9,102 nucleotides of DNA, from NCBI GenBank assembly GCA_024276255.1, contig JAJRXO010000125.1, forward strand, positions 1-9,102, in the 5' to 3' direction. The stretch's first letter is position 1. Every line of letters starts with the position of its first letter. Origin of the DNA: Chloroflexota bacterium (GTDB lineage: Bacteria; Chloroflexota; Anaerolineae; J102). The position numbers and the translations under genes were made by a program. Shown here piece after piece: positions 1 through 5,644 of the stretch. The notes under the pieces were generated by a model that saw only the letters and a program-made list of their open reading frames with translations, had not been told where the DNA came from and searched no databases.

Positions 1-9
1 ACCTCCAGA
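1..9 (-). promoter_or_regulatory. Ribosome binding site of the next ccm operon gene (gene lies outside the window)
   Basis: Read on the minus strand, the last bases of the window are TCTGGAGGT, a near-perfect Shine-Dalgarno sequence. It lies about 28 nt after the ccmC stop codon, with no start codon between it and the edge. A start codon a few bases beyond position 1 is therefore expected, and the operon continues. From known ccm clusters the next gene would be ccmD, ccmF or a thioredoxin/CcmH-type gene, but the sequence here cannot say which. Confidence 0.6.
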
Positions 10-36
10 AGACGGGGAAGATTAAGGCAAGTAGGT

Positions 37-729
37 TTAGTGTTGCAGGCGTTCGCGCAGGGCAGCCACACGTTCAATGCCCCATTCCAGGGTGACGCGA
101 TTCGCCAGCAAGGTCGCGTAAAGCAGGGAAAAGGCAATGTTAGAAAAGATAAAGGCCCGTGTCATGCCAGGGCCCAGGCCGAAATCGGCCTTGGGATCCA
201 GAATAACGGGGTGGATCGTGTTCCACCAGCGAATGGACATGAAGGTGAGAGGCACGCTGAGAAAGGCGAAAATGCCATAGATGGCGGCGAAACGCCCCCG
301 CCGGGCGGGTTCGTCGATGGCGCCCCGCAGCATGAAATAGGCGATGTACAGCAGCAGTACAATCGTGTAGGTTGTCAACCGCGGATCCCATGTCCACCAG
401 GTGTTCCAGGCCGGTCTGGCCCAGATAGAGCCGCTGATAATGGCGGCCACAGTGAACACAATGCCGATCTCTGCCGACGAACGGGCCCAGATGTCCCAGC
501 GCAATTTGTTCTGACGCAGATACAGCACAGAGCTAATAAACGTGACCAGAAAAGCCAGCATGCTCACCCAGGCCGAGGGCACATGAAAATAGATGATACG
601 CTGGGCCGGACGGATCGCCGGCGCGATGTTGATGGCATCGGGGGCCTGTATCAACGCCAGATACACAGCCGTCATAATCGCCAGAAACGAGATGCCGTTC
701 AGTATACTGAGCGCTTTGTTTTGATTCAT
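37..729 (-). CDS. ccmC: Heme exporter/handling protein CcmC
   Basis: This 230-residue polytopic membrane protein belongs to the CcmC/CcmF/CcsA heme-handling family. CcmC takes heme from the CcmAB side and presents it, through its periplasmic tryptophan-rich loop, to the chaperone CcmE. The tryptophan-rich signature WWTWDPRLTT is at residues 111-120. The two histidines expected to bind heme axially are H49 (in FHVPSAW) and H173 (in RWWNTIH). About six hydrophobic helices can be traced, at roughly 10-28, 48-70, 85-103, 120-135, 148-166 and 192-210. Length matches the family (about 220-250 residues). The ATG start is supported by GGAG at 737-740, seven bases upstream. It lies 35 nt after ccmB on the same strand, so it is co-transcribed. 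The identification is firm because motif, length and neighbours agree. Confidence 0.96.
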   Translation of the reverse strand: MNQNKALSILNGISFLAIMTAVYLALIQAPDAINIAPAIRPAQRIIYFHVPSAWVSMLAFLVTFISSVLYLRQNKLRWDIWARSSAEIGIVFTVAAIISGSIWARPAWNTWWTWDPRLTTYTIVLLLYIAYFMLRGAIDEPARRGRFAAIYGIFAFLSVPLTFMSIRWWNTIHPVILDPKADFGLGPGMTRAFIFSNIAFSLLYATLLANRVTLEWGIERVAALRERLQH

Positions 730-736
730 AATTCAA

Positions 737-740
737 CTCC
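737..740 (-). promoter_or_regulatory. Ribosome binding site of ccmC
   Basis: GGAG on the minus strand, seven bases before the ATG at 729. It confirms this start and allows independent ribosome loading after the 35-nt gap from ccmB. Confidence 0.7.
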
Positions 741-764
741 GGATAACTGAATGGAGATAGGGAC

Positions 765-1439
765 TTATTCCTCAACCACATAATCAAAGGTGAGAAATGC
801 GACGACGAGGAAAAGAATATCGAAGAAGCCGATCATACGCAACCAATTGAGGTTATCGACCAGGGTTTCACCCTCCAAAAAACCGATGGTAGCGCGAATG
901 CCCGCCAGCAGCACGGGTAGCAGCACGGGGAAGAGCAGCACCGGCAGCAACACCTCGCGGGCACGGGTATTGACGGCCAGAGCCGAAAACACAGTGCCCA
1001 CAGCGGAAAAACCAAGCGTGCCCAGAAACAGGATGAGGAGGAGGGGAAGGCTGATGATGGCGACATTGAAGAAGACCGTAATCAGGGGCAGAATGAAGGC
1101 TTCCACCACCAGGATAAACAGGAAATTGGCCAGCATCTTGCCCAGGTAGATGGCGCTGCGATCGACCGGAGCCAACAGAAGGCCGGCCAGGCTGCCCTTG
1201 TCCTTTTCGTTGATAAAGGCGCGACCGAGTCCCAGCACACCGGAAAAAGCCACAGCCACCCACAACACCCCCGGCACCACCATGCGCTTATCGGGTACGC
1301 GCAGCTCGAAAGCAAAGTTGAAGATGAGCAACGCCAGTACGGCAAATACGGCCATACTGGTAAACATATCCTTGGTACGCCACTCGATGCGTACATCCTT
1401 CCACAACACAGCCCAGACGACTTGAAAATAGCGTTTCAT
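765..1439 (-). CDS. ccmB: Heme ABC transporter permease CcmB
   Basis: This 224-residue integral membrane protein is the permease partner of the ATPase CcmA. In system I cytochrome c maturation, CcmAB uses ATP to release holo-CcmE from the CcmC complex so that heme can pass to the ligation machinery. The N-terminus (KDVRIEWRTKDMF, residues 14-26) is the typical cytosolic leader of CcmB. It is followed by about six helices, at roughly 27-45, 55-72, 104-125, 131-153, 160-182 and 202-219. The stretch INEKDKGSLAGLLLAPVDRS (76-95) is the loop typical of the ABC-2-like fold that contacts the ATPase, and REVLLPVLLFPVLLPVLLAG (161-180) matches the conserved CcmB helix. Its ATG overlaps the ccmA stop in an ATGA junction, and GGAG (1446-1449) lies six bases upstream, so translation is coupled to ccmA. 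The acidic C-terminus (FDYVVEE) is a minor variation. Confidence 0.95.
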   Translation of the reverse strand: MKRYFQVVWAVLWKDVRIEWRTKDMFTSMAVFAVLALLIFNFAFELRVPDKRMVVPGVLWVAVAFSGVLGLGRAFINEKDKGSLAGLLLAPVDRSAIYLGKMLANFLFILVVEAFILPLITVFFNVAIISLPLLLILFLGTLGFSAVGTVFSALAVNTRAREVLLPVLLFPVLLPVLLAGIRATIGFLEGETLVDNLNWLRMIGFFDILFLVVAFLTFDYVVEE

Positions 1440-1449
1440 GCTTTTCTCC
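1436..1449 (-). promoter_or_regulatory. ATGA translational coupling junction and RBS, ccmA to ccmB
   Basis: The ccmB ATG (1439-1437) shares four bases with the ccmA TGA stop (1438-1436). GGAG at 1446-1449 lies inside the end of ccmA with a six-base spacer. This arrangement favours matched production of the ATPase and the permease. Confidence 0.75.
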
Positions 1450-2161
1450 GTTGCTGATTCACCAACCGGTCGTACAGGGGACGCAATTCAGGGGCGCTGA
1501 TCTGGGAGGCAGGGATGTTGAGCACCAGTTTGCCACCGGCCAGAATAGCCACCTGATCAGCCAGAGCAAAGCCGCGGTCGAGATGATGGGTGGTCATAAC
1601 GATGGTGCGCTCGCGACCACCGATGTCTCGCAGCAGGTCAGTCATCAGTTCGGCTGCCTGGGGATCGAGGCCGGTATCGGGTTCGTCGAGCAGCAAGATG
1701 GGAGGATTATGCAAAAGCGCCCGGGCGATGGCCAGTCGCTGCGTCATACCCCGCGAAAAGGTGCGAACGAGATCTTTGCGGCGATGATAGAGCTCGACCT
1801 GTTTCAGCAATTCCTGCACACGATGACCGGGATCCTGCAGGCCATACAAACGGGCATAGAATTCCAGGTTCTCTGCGGCCGAGAGATCGTCATAGAGCAA
1901 GGGAGCGTGGCTGACCATCCCCAGATATTGTCGAATACCCTCGGGATTGGCGCTGGTATTGACCCCGGCCACCTGCACCTGTCCCTGCGTGGGACGAGAG
2001 AGTGTAGACAGGATGCGCAACAGGGTCGTCTTGCCGGCGCCGTTGGGCCCCAGCAGGATCAGGGTCTGGCCGGCCGGGATATCGAGATCGATGCCACGCA
2101 GCACCCGATGCCGGCCAAAGTATTTATGCAGGCCGCGAATTTGAATTAATGGGTCACTCAT
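1436..2161 (-). CDS. ccmA: Heme exporter ATP-binding protein CcmA
   Basis: This 241-residue cytosolic ABC ATPase of the CcmAB complex powers release of heme-loaded CcmE. All nucleotide-binding motifs are intact: Walker A GPNGAGKTT (38-46), signature SRGMTQR (136-142), Walker B ILLLDEP (155-161) with its catalytic glutamate, D-loop GLD (164-166) and the switch histidine in TTHHLD (190-195). The usual Q-loop glutamine position reads VSHAPLLYDDLSAAENL (83-99), a variant also normal in CcmA proteins. Length is slightly above the roughly 205-residue proteobacterial form because of a basic C-terminal tail (to QQRRKA). Its ATG overlaps the stop of the upstream cytochrome gene by one base (TGATG), and only a weak AAGAG lies nearby, so translation probably depends on re-initiation. 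ABC subfamily assignment rests mainly on the adjacent ccmB and ccmC. Confidence 0.93.
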   Translation of the reverse strand: MSDPLIQIRGLHKYFGRHRVLRGIDLDIPAGQTLILLGPNGAGKTTLLRILSTLSRPTQGQVQVAGVNTSANPEGIRQYLGMVSHAPLLYDDLSAAENLEFYARLYGLQDPGHRVQELLKQVELYHRRKDLVRTFSRGMTQRLAIARALLHNPPILLLDEPDTGLDPQAAELMTDLLRDIGGRERTIVMTTHHLDRGFALADQVAILAGGKLVLNIPASQISAPELRPLYDRLVNQQRRKA

Positions 2162-3969
2162 CAGCTGCGCTCTTGTTTTATGAGTTTGGCCAGCTGTGCT
2201 TTTAGCATCTGACGCTGAGCAGTATAGTCGGCACGATCGATTTCTCCGGCCTCAAACCCGTCATCCAGTTCCGCGATCTGTTCGATGAGCTCATCGGCCA
2301 GGCGCTGTCGCATGTGCGGCAGGGTGGCGGCTACACGGCGCTGATGTCGCACCGCCGCCAGGGTGCCGATGATCAGCACCAGCGCACTGACCAGACCCAG
2401 CAGCCAGGGCAGATAGGGTAGCCCGGAAATACCGGGAGTGGCATTGGCGTCGATGATCTGCTGATTCTGCTGGGCGTTAGCCACTGGCGGGGGCATGATA
2501 TCAGCTGAGATATTGCGCAGGCCCGGGCTGGGCTGAGCGCCCACAGGCAACTCTGTCAGTACATAATTCAAATAGCTCCCCGATTGCGTCTTCAGTACTT
2601 CGCCAACGGTCCAATCCGGAGCGACGACCTCGATACCCACATCGGGAACCAACAGATTGAGGAAGTCAACCGGATAGGTCATGGTGTGTCCCAACGTCAC
2701 CTCACCATTTTGCACAGGCAGGCTGTAGCGGAAGAGGACTTGCCGTGTTCCGGGCGGCAGGGGCAGGGTGTCGATAACGATATTGCCATTAATGATGAAG
2801 CGCTTGTTACTATCGCTGCCATCCACGCTGAGATTGGTGGCGCCCTCCGGAAATTCAAAGCGCAGGACTTCCGGTGGCATCACATCGGCGCCACCATCGC
2901 CCAGATAGACCCGATCGCCGGTGTTGGTGAAGGCGTACAGTTCTCCGACGTCCACCTGGTTGGGATTCTCGATGCTGATCACCCAGTGTGCCCGGCTGAT
3001 CCGGACGTCTGCCAAGGTGGCGCCCATTTCATAAACCGATATGGGCATGTTGATGGCTGGATTCGCCGGATCGAATTGCAGCATCTCGCTATCGTAGGGC
3101 ACGCTGTTATACATGACTTCCACGATGTACGCCCAGGTGTTTTCGACAGGCAGGTTGTTGAAAACAGCCTGACCATCGGCATCGGACGTGGCTTCCTGTA
3201 TATCCGAGAAGTTCTCGCCCTCGAACATGACCAGCCGCACGGGCAGATCGGGCATGATGGCCTGGGTGGTGCCATTGTTGACGGTAACGGTGATGGTGCC
3301 ATTCCCCGTCAGCACGGGCGAGGCCTCGCCGATGCCCAGCGTGAAGCCCCGCACAGCGATCAGGGCTTTGTCGAGATCGGCCATGGCGGCCTGGTCGACA
3401 GCAGGGTGGGTTTCGGCGAGTACAGCCTGGCGCAGAGTTTGCTGATCTTCCCCCAAAACCAAATGCGAATTGAGCTCAGGGCCGGAATCAGCCAAACCTT
3501 CTCCGTTGTCACCGTGGCATTGGGCACATGCGACCTGATAAACCAGGCGTCCCTGGGTCTGATCGCCCTCCTGCAGGTGGAATGACCAGACATAGGCCAC
3601 CGCATCCCAGATATCCGTGTCGCTTAAACTATCTCCCCAGGGCGGCATCAGGTTCTCGATGCTGCCGTCGCGAATGAAGGCGAATATCTCCTGGGGGCTG
3701 CGAGTCTCTACATAGGCGGCATCTGAAAAATCGGGGATGGGCACTGGCGCCTGACTGGCCAGGGGGCCGTCGCCCCGACCCTGCTCGCCGTGGCATTTGG
3801 TACAGTTCTCATTAAAAATACGTTGGCCGCGATAGGCGGCGCCAATGGGGCCTGATTGCGCCCAGGCTGTTTGCGGCGCGGCAAATTCCCACACAACAAT
3901 CGTCAGCAGCAGGCCCACAAGGGCAAGGACCGTTATTCTTTTATTTATTGCGAAGCGGCAGTGGTTCAT
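2161..3969 (-). CDS. Membrane-anchored di-heme cytochrome c with beta domains, embedded in the ccm operon
   Basis: This is a 602-residue multidomain protein. Residues 1-37 form a signal peptide (KR at 10-11, hydrophobic core about 12-27, likely cleavage AWA|Q after 37). The first cytochrome c domain has CTKCH at 56-60 and a distal Met in NLMPPW (M108). The second has CAQCH at 148-152 but no MPPW-like motif; H188 or M196 could be the distal ligand. Residues about 223-315 resemble a carboxypeptidase-regulatory/Ig-like beta domain (TSDADGQAVFNNLP, 261-274). About 320-490 is a further beta-rich extracytoplasmic region. A transmembrane helix (about 519-540) leads to a charged helical tail (about 553-600, AELDDGFEAGEIDRADY), resembling tails seen in CcmI-like and SHOCT-like proteins. 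It is predicted to be mostly extracytoplasmic with a cytosolic tail. It lies between ccmE and ccmA and overlaps ccmA by one base. An electron-transfer or maturation-associated role is inference. The start is supported by the signal peptide and a modest GAGTGAG at 3972-3978. Confidence 0.85.
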   Translation of the reverse strand: MNHCRFAINKRITVLALVGLLLTIVVWEFAAPQTAWAQSGPIGAAYRGQRIFNENCTKCHGEQGRGDGPLASQAPVPIPDFSDAAYVETRSPQEIFAFIRDGSIENLMPPWGDSLSDTDIWDAVAYVWSFHLQEGDQTQGRLVYQVACAQCHGDNGEGLADSGPELNSHLVLGEDQQTLRQAVLAETHPAVDQAAMADLDKALIAVRGFTLGIGEASPVLTGNGTITVTVNNGTTQAIMPDLPVRLVMFEGENFSDIQEATSDADGQAVFNNLPVENTWAYIVEVMYNSVPYDSEMLQFDPANPAINMPISVYEMGATLADVRISRAHWVISIENPNQVDVGELYAFTNTGDRVYLGDGGADVMPPEVLRFEFPEGATNLSVDGSDSNKRFIINGNIVIDTLPLPPGTRQVLFRYSLPVQNGEVTLGHTMTYPVDFLNLLVPDVGIEVVAPDWTVGEVLKTQSGSYLNYVLTELPVGAQPSPGLRNISADIMPPPVANAQQNQQIIDANATPGISGLPYLPWLLGLVSALVLIIGTLAAVRHQRRVAATLPHMRQRLADELIEQIAELDDGFEAGEIDRADYTAQRQMLKAQLAKLIKQERS

Positions 3970-3991
3970 AGCTCACTCAGGAATATGAGAA

Positions 3992-4017
3992 TCGGTCGCC
4001 GCAGCGCGAACGACCGA
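3992..4017 (-). other. GC-rich hairpin between ccmE and the cytochrome gene
   Basis: TCGGTCG (3992-3998) and CGACCGA (4011-4017) are perfect 7-bp inverted repeats. The 12-nt interval can itself form CGC/GCG pairs around a short loop. The hairpin lies in the only sizeable gap (100 nt) of the operon. No T-run follows on the minus strand, so it does not look like an intrinsic terminator. It could stabilise or tune the transcript between the small CcmE message and the cytochrome message, but that is speculation. Confidence 0.4.
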
Positions 4018-4069
4018 CCGGGGGACAAATGTTAGTTATTGATGCTCTGTCGCAAGGAAAAGGAAGCCA

Positions 4070-4549
4070 CTATTGGACGCTTTGTGCATCCAATGATTGG
4101 TACTCGGTCACTTCCGGCGCTTCTTCGTAGCGCGAGGGGCACTTGAGCAGCAAGTTGTCGGCCCGGAAGGTACCATCGGTCAACAATTCGCCTTCCACAA
4201 TGGCCTCGGTCGCTTGGGCGAAGTTGCTGGGGCGGCTACCATGAAAGGCTACCACGATCTGGGCACCGGTCTCATCCTGCATCCTGAATTTCAGCATCAG
4301 GTTTGCGGCATCCCAATCTTCGCTGTCAGGCACAATGGTGCCCTCAACGCGCACCTTTTTACCGATCGCCGAGGCAGACTGATTGGTAAGATCGGAAACG
4401 GTGATGTAATACGCTCCCGTACTGCTGATGCTGGTGATCATCAGGTAGACGATGGCGGCCAGTATGACGACCCCGCCAATGATGAATTTCAGCTTCTTGT
4501 TGGGGTTCTTGGCAGCAATTTGAGGTTGAAGGATGGTGCTTTCGCTCAT
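4070..4549 (-). CDS. ccmE: Cytochrome c heme chaperone CcmE, Cys (CxxxY) type
   Basis: This 159-residue heme chaperone receives heme from CcmC and passes it to the apocytochrome ligase. It has a short cytosolic N-terminus, one membrane anchor (residues about 21-40, FIIGGVVILAAIVYLMITSI), then the OB-fold beta barrel. The strands KKVRVEGTI (64-72), LMLKFRMQD (84-92), IVVAFHGSRPSNF (98-110) and EAIVEGEL (115-122) match CcmE, as does GTFRADNLLLKCPSRYE (126-142). The family's heme-attachment motif HxxxY is here CPSRY: Cys137 replaces His and Tyr141 is kept. The TGC codon at 4139-4141 confirms this directly. Such CxxxY variants are known from archaea and some anaerobic bacteria and often go with an atypical or missing CcmH. 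The start ATG has AAAGGAA at 4554-4560 upstream. It is the first gene of the visible operon. Confidence 0.92.
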   Translation of the reverse strand: MSESTILQPQIAAKNPNKKLKFIIGGVVILAAIVYLMITSISSTGAYYITVSDLTNQSASAIGKKVRVEGTIVPDSEDWDAANLMLKFRMQDETGAQIVVAFHGSRPSNFAQATEAIVEGELLTDGTFRADNLLLKCPSRYEEAPEVTEYQSLDAQSVQ

Positions 4550-4553
4550 AAGG

Positions 4554-4560
4554 TTCCTTT
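4554..4560 (-). promoter_or_regulatory. Ribosome binding site of ccmE
   Basis: AAAGGAA on the minus strand just upstream of the ATG at 4549 supports that start. It also shows that ccmE has a leader, in contrast with the apparent leaderless promoters elsewhere in the window. Confidence 0.6.
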
Positions 4561-4766
4561 GAGAAAGTTGGCTAGGGGTAACGATACAGGTCTAGTCAGG
4601 GTGGTTCCGAAACGTTCATTCACAACCTTTTTGTAAGCCGGTAAATCCGCAAATCAGAAAACCTGGTGTTCCGGTTTCCTTGTCACCTTGTTTTACTGAT
4701 CAACCAGGAAGCAGAACCTGCCATGAAGGCGACGACCTGGACAGTTACGGCTATGATACGTAATAA

Positions 4767-4775
4767 AGTATATCA
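4767..4775 (-). promoter_or_regulatory. Possible extended -10 promoter element upstream of ccmE
   Basis: The minus strand reads TGATATACT, an extended -10 (TGn) with TATACT matching the TATAAT consensus at five of six positions. It lies in an AT-rich patch. No good -35 is seen at the usual distance. Transcription would begin near 4760 and leave a leader of about 210 nt before ccmE, so a closer promoter is equally possible. Confidence 0.25.
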
Positions 4776-4903
4776 CTAATAGCTGATACGCCTATGACAT
4801 GGATCAGGATACACCTTATGGCAAGGTGAAAGTTAGATAAAAAAAGCATGAAAATCCTGGTGTGGCGAAAAGGCGATAATTCTACGTTTATTTCTTCGCA
4901 AAT

Positions 4904-4976
4904 AGAACGCTGATGACGCTGAGAAAAAAGCTAAAAATCTGCGCCGATCAGCGGGCATCAGCGCCATCTGCGTTCT
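4904..4976. repeat. Imperfect inverted repeat (19-bp arms, 35-nt loop)
   Basis: AGAACGCTGATGACGCTGA at 4904-4922 is mirrored by TCAGCGCCATCTGCGTTCT at 4958-4976. The arms match at 17 of 19 positions and flank a 35-nt interval. The right part also contains short direct repeats of about 10 bases built on ATCAGCG/ATCTGCG (about 4946-4973). The arrangement looks like a mobile-type palindromic intergenic repeat (REP or MITE-like) rather than a terminator, since no T-run follows either arm. Similar-looking AGAACGC...GCGTTCT sequences recur in intergenic DNA of some other bacterial genomes as I remember them, but this was not checked here. Confidence 0.6.
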
Positions 4977-4993
4977 GTTTTCATCGTTTGCCG

Positions 4994-5012
4994 GCCGGGT
5001 TACGAATCCGGC
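4994..5012. repeat. Palindromic hairpin repeat, unit A
   Basis: GCCGG (4994-4998) and CCGGC (5008-5012) flank GTTACGAAT, in which a G-T wobble and two T-A pairs extend the stem to a three-base loop (ACG). The design is identical to unit B, whose centre is 39 nt further on, so the two are diverged copies of one element in the same orientation. Confidence 0.65.
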
Positions 5013-5031
5013 TTGGGAACACTGGCTCTAT

Positions 5032-5052
5032 GGGCGGGTTCGCAATCCGCCC
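5032..5052. repeat. Palindromic hairpin repeat, unit B
   Basis: GGGCGG (5032-5037) and CCGCCC (5047-5052) flank GTTCGCAAT, again a G-T wobble plus two T-A pairs and a three-base loop (CGC). Compared with unit A, the inner GTT...AAT is kept while the outer GC pairs have changed in a compensatory way, which suggests that the fold is what matters. Confidence 0.65.
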
Positions 5053-5260
5053 GACAACGCCGCCTATTTTCATCCTTATTGGCGTGCAGCCACTCATGGC
5101 GTCTGCTCCACAGAAGGGGGCGTGGCGAGCTTCCTCGGTCATGCAAATCACATCCCAAATGCGCCCTGTCAACGCTTATCTCGGGCTAAGCCGAAGCCAG
5201 TCTTGCGGGATCATTCATCGCCAACAGCATGCGAACGCCCGATCGATCTGCCCGGCAGCA

Positions 5261-5629
5261 TCATTCTCCATCATCATGGGGGAAGGGCTCCTCCATGACA
5301 TCTGTTTCAAAATCGTCCTCACCCTGAATATGATATTCCTCGATAATCTGCCGGGCGCGAGGAGCCAGATTCGCGGGCACCAACACCCGGGCCTCGGCCA
5401 GCTTGCCGATCTGAATGCCATAGGCCTGACTGAGAGCCGTATTGGTAACAAAGGCATCGATGCCTTCGCTGGCTAACAGGGCCTTGACCATATCAGCCTC
5501 CAGGATATTGGCGGCAATGTACACAACCACTGGCCGATACGGATCGCCGCCGTGGGCTGTCTGCGGCCGGGCGGCAGCGCGGGCTCGGGACCAGAAGCCC
5601 CGCAGAAGATGGGTAACACGTGTTGTCAT
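5261..5629 (-). CDS. DUF2007-type small soluble protein
   Basis: This 122-residue protein has a central segment (about 34-99) that fits the DUF2007 family, putative signal-transducing proteins of small ferredoxin-like fold. The family features seen are VVYIAANILEADMVKALLAS (35-54), the LLASEGIDAFVTN stretch (51-63), then an Ala-rich turn and VLVPANLAPRARQIIEEY (82-99). A basic N-terminal extension (RVTHLLRGFWSRARAAARP) precedes it and a strongly acidic tail (EDDFETDVMEEPFPHDDGE, 104-122) follows. There is no signal peptide, so it should be cytosolic. Its biochemical role is unknown; members are thought to sense or bind small ligands or partners, but that is not established. The ATG has no Shine-Dalgarno. 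Instead an extended -10 box ends six bases before it, so the message may be leaderless. It starts 12 nt after the thioesterase stop on the same strand. Confidence 0.75.
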   Translation of the reverse strand: MTTRVTHLLRGFWSRARAAARPQTAHGGDPYRPVVVYIAANILEADMVKALLASEGIDAFVTNTALSQAYGIQIGKLAEARVLVPANLAPRARQIIEEYHIQGEDDFETDVMEEPFPHDDGE

Positions 5630-5635
5630 GGGCTG

Positions 5636-5644
5636 ATTATATCA
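5636..5644 (-). promoter_or_regulatory. Extended -10 promoter (TGATATAAT) for the DUF2007 gene
   Basis: The minus strand reads TGA-TATAAT-CAGCCC-ATG. TATAAT (5641-5636) is a perfect -10 box with the TGn extension at 5644-5642, where the TGA is also the stop codon of the thioesterase gene. The usual six to seven base distance to +1 places the transcript start on the A of the ATG at 5629. No -35 hexamer is evident, as is common for extended -10 promoters. Confidence 0.55.

Larger units (their letters stand above)
4550..5260. other. Long intergenic region without a credible gene
   Basis: These 711 bases lie between the DUF2007-type gene and ccmE, both on the minus strand. The open frames here (for example 4913-5476 plus and 4981-5172 minus) have no recognisable domain or ribosome binding site and are built largely from palindromic repeat sequence. 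The ccmE-proximal part (4550-4760) must contain the ccm promoter and leader, but I see no clear -35/-10 pair there. The part from about 4760 to 4930 is AT-rich. The part 4904-5052 holds a cluster of inverted repeats listed separately. From 5053 to 5260 I see nothing I can name. Confidence 0.6.

Noticed and set aside
2584..3585. Long plus-strand open frame antisense to the cytochrome gene
   Set aside because: The minus strand here encodes a continuous protein with signal peptide, CxxCH motifs and a membrane anchor; the antisense frame has no domain and is a codon-bias shadow.
3992..4017. Hairpin as an intrinsic terminator of ccmE
   Set aside because: No T-run follows the stem on the minus strand, and the genes downstream clearly belong to the same operon.
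4994..5052. Two similar palindromes as a CRISPR remnant
   Set aside because: Only two short copies with diverged stems, an 18-20 base interval, and no cas genes.
4981..5172. Minus-strand 63-codon open frame (contains GRIANPP and RIRNPAG)
   Set aside because: It is a translation of the two hairpin repeats; the similar peptide segments reflect the DNA repeat, not a protein family.
4913..5476. Plus-strand open frame of 187 codons in the intergenic region
   Set aside because: It is made largely of the palindromic repeats, has no recognisable domain or ribosome binding site, and overlaps the DUF2007 gene in antisense.
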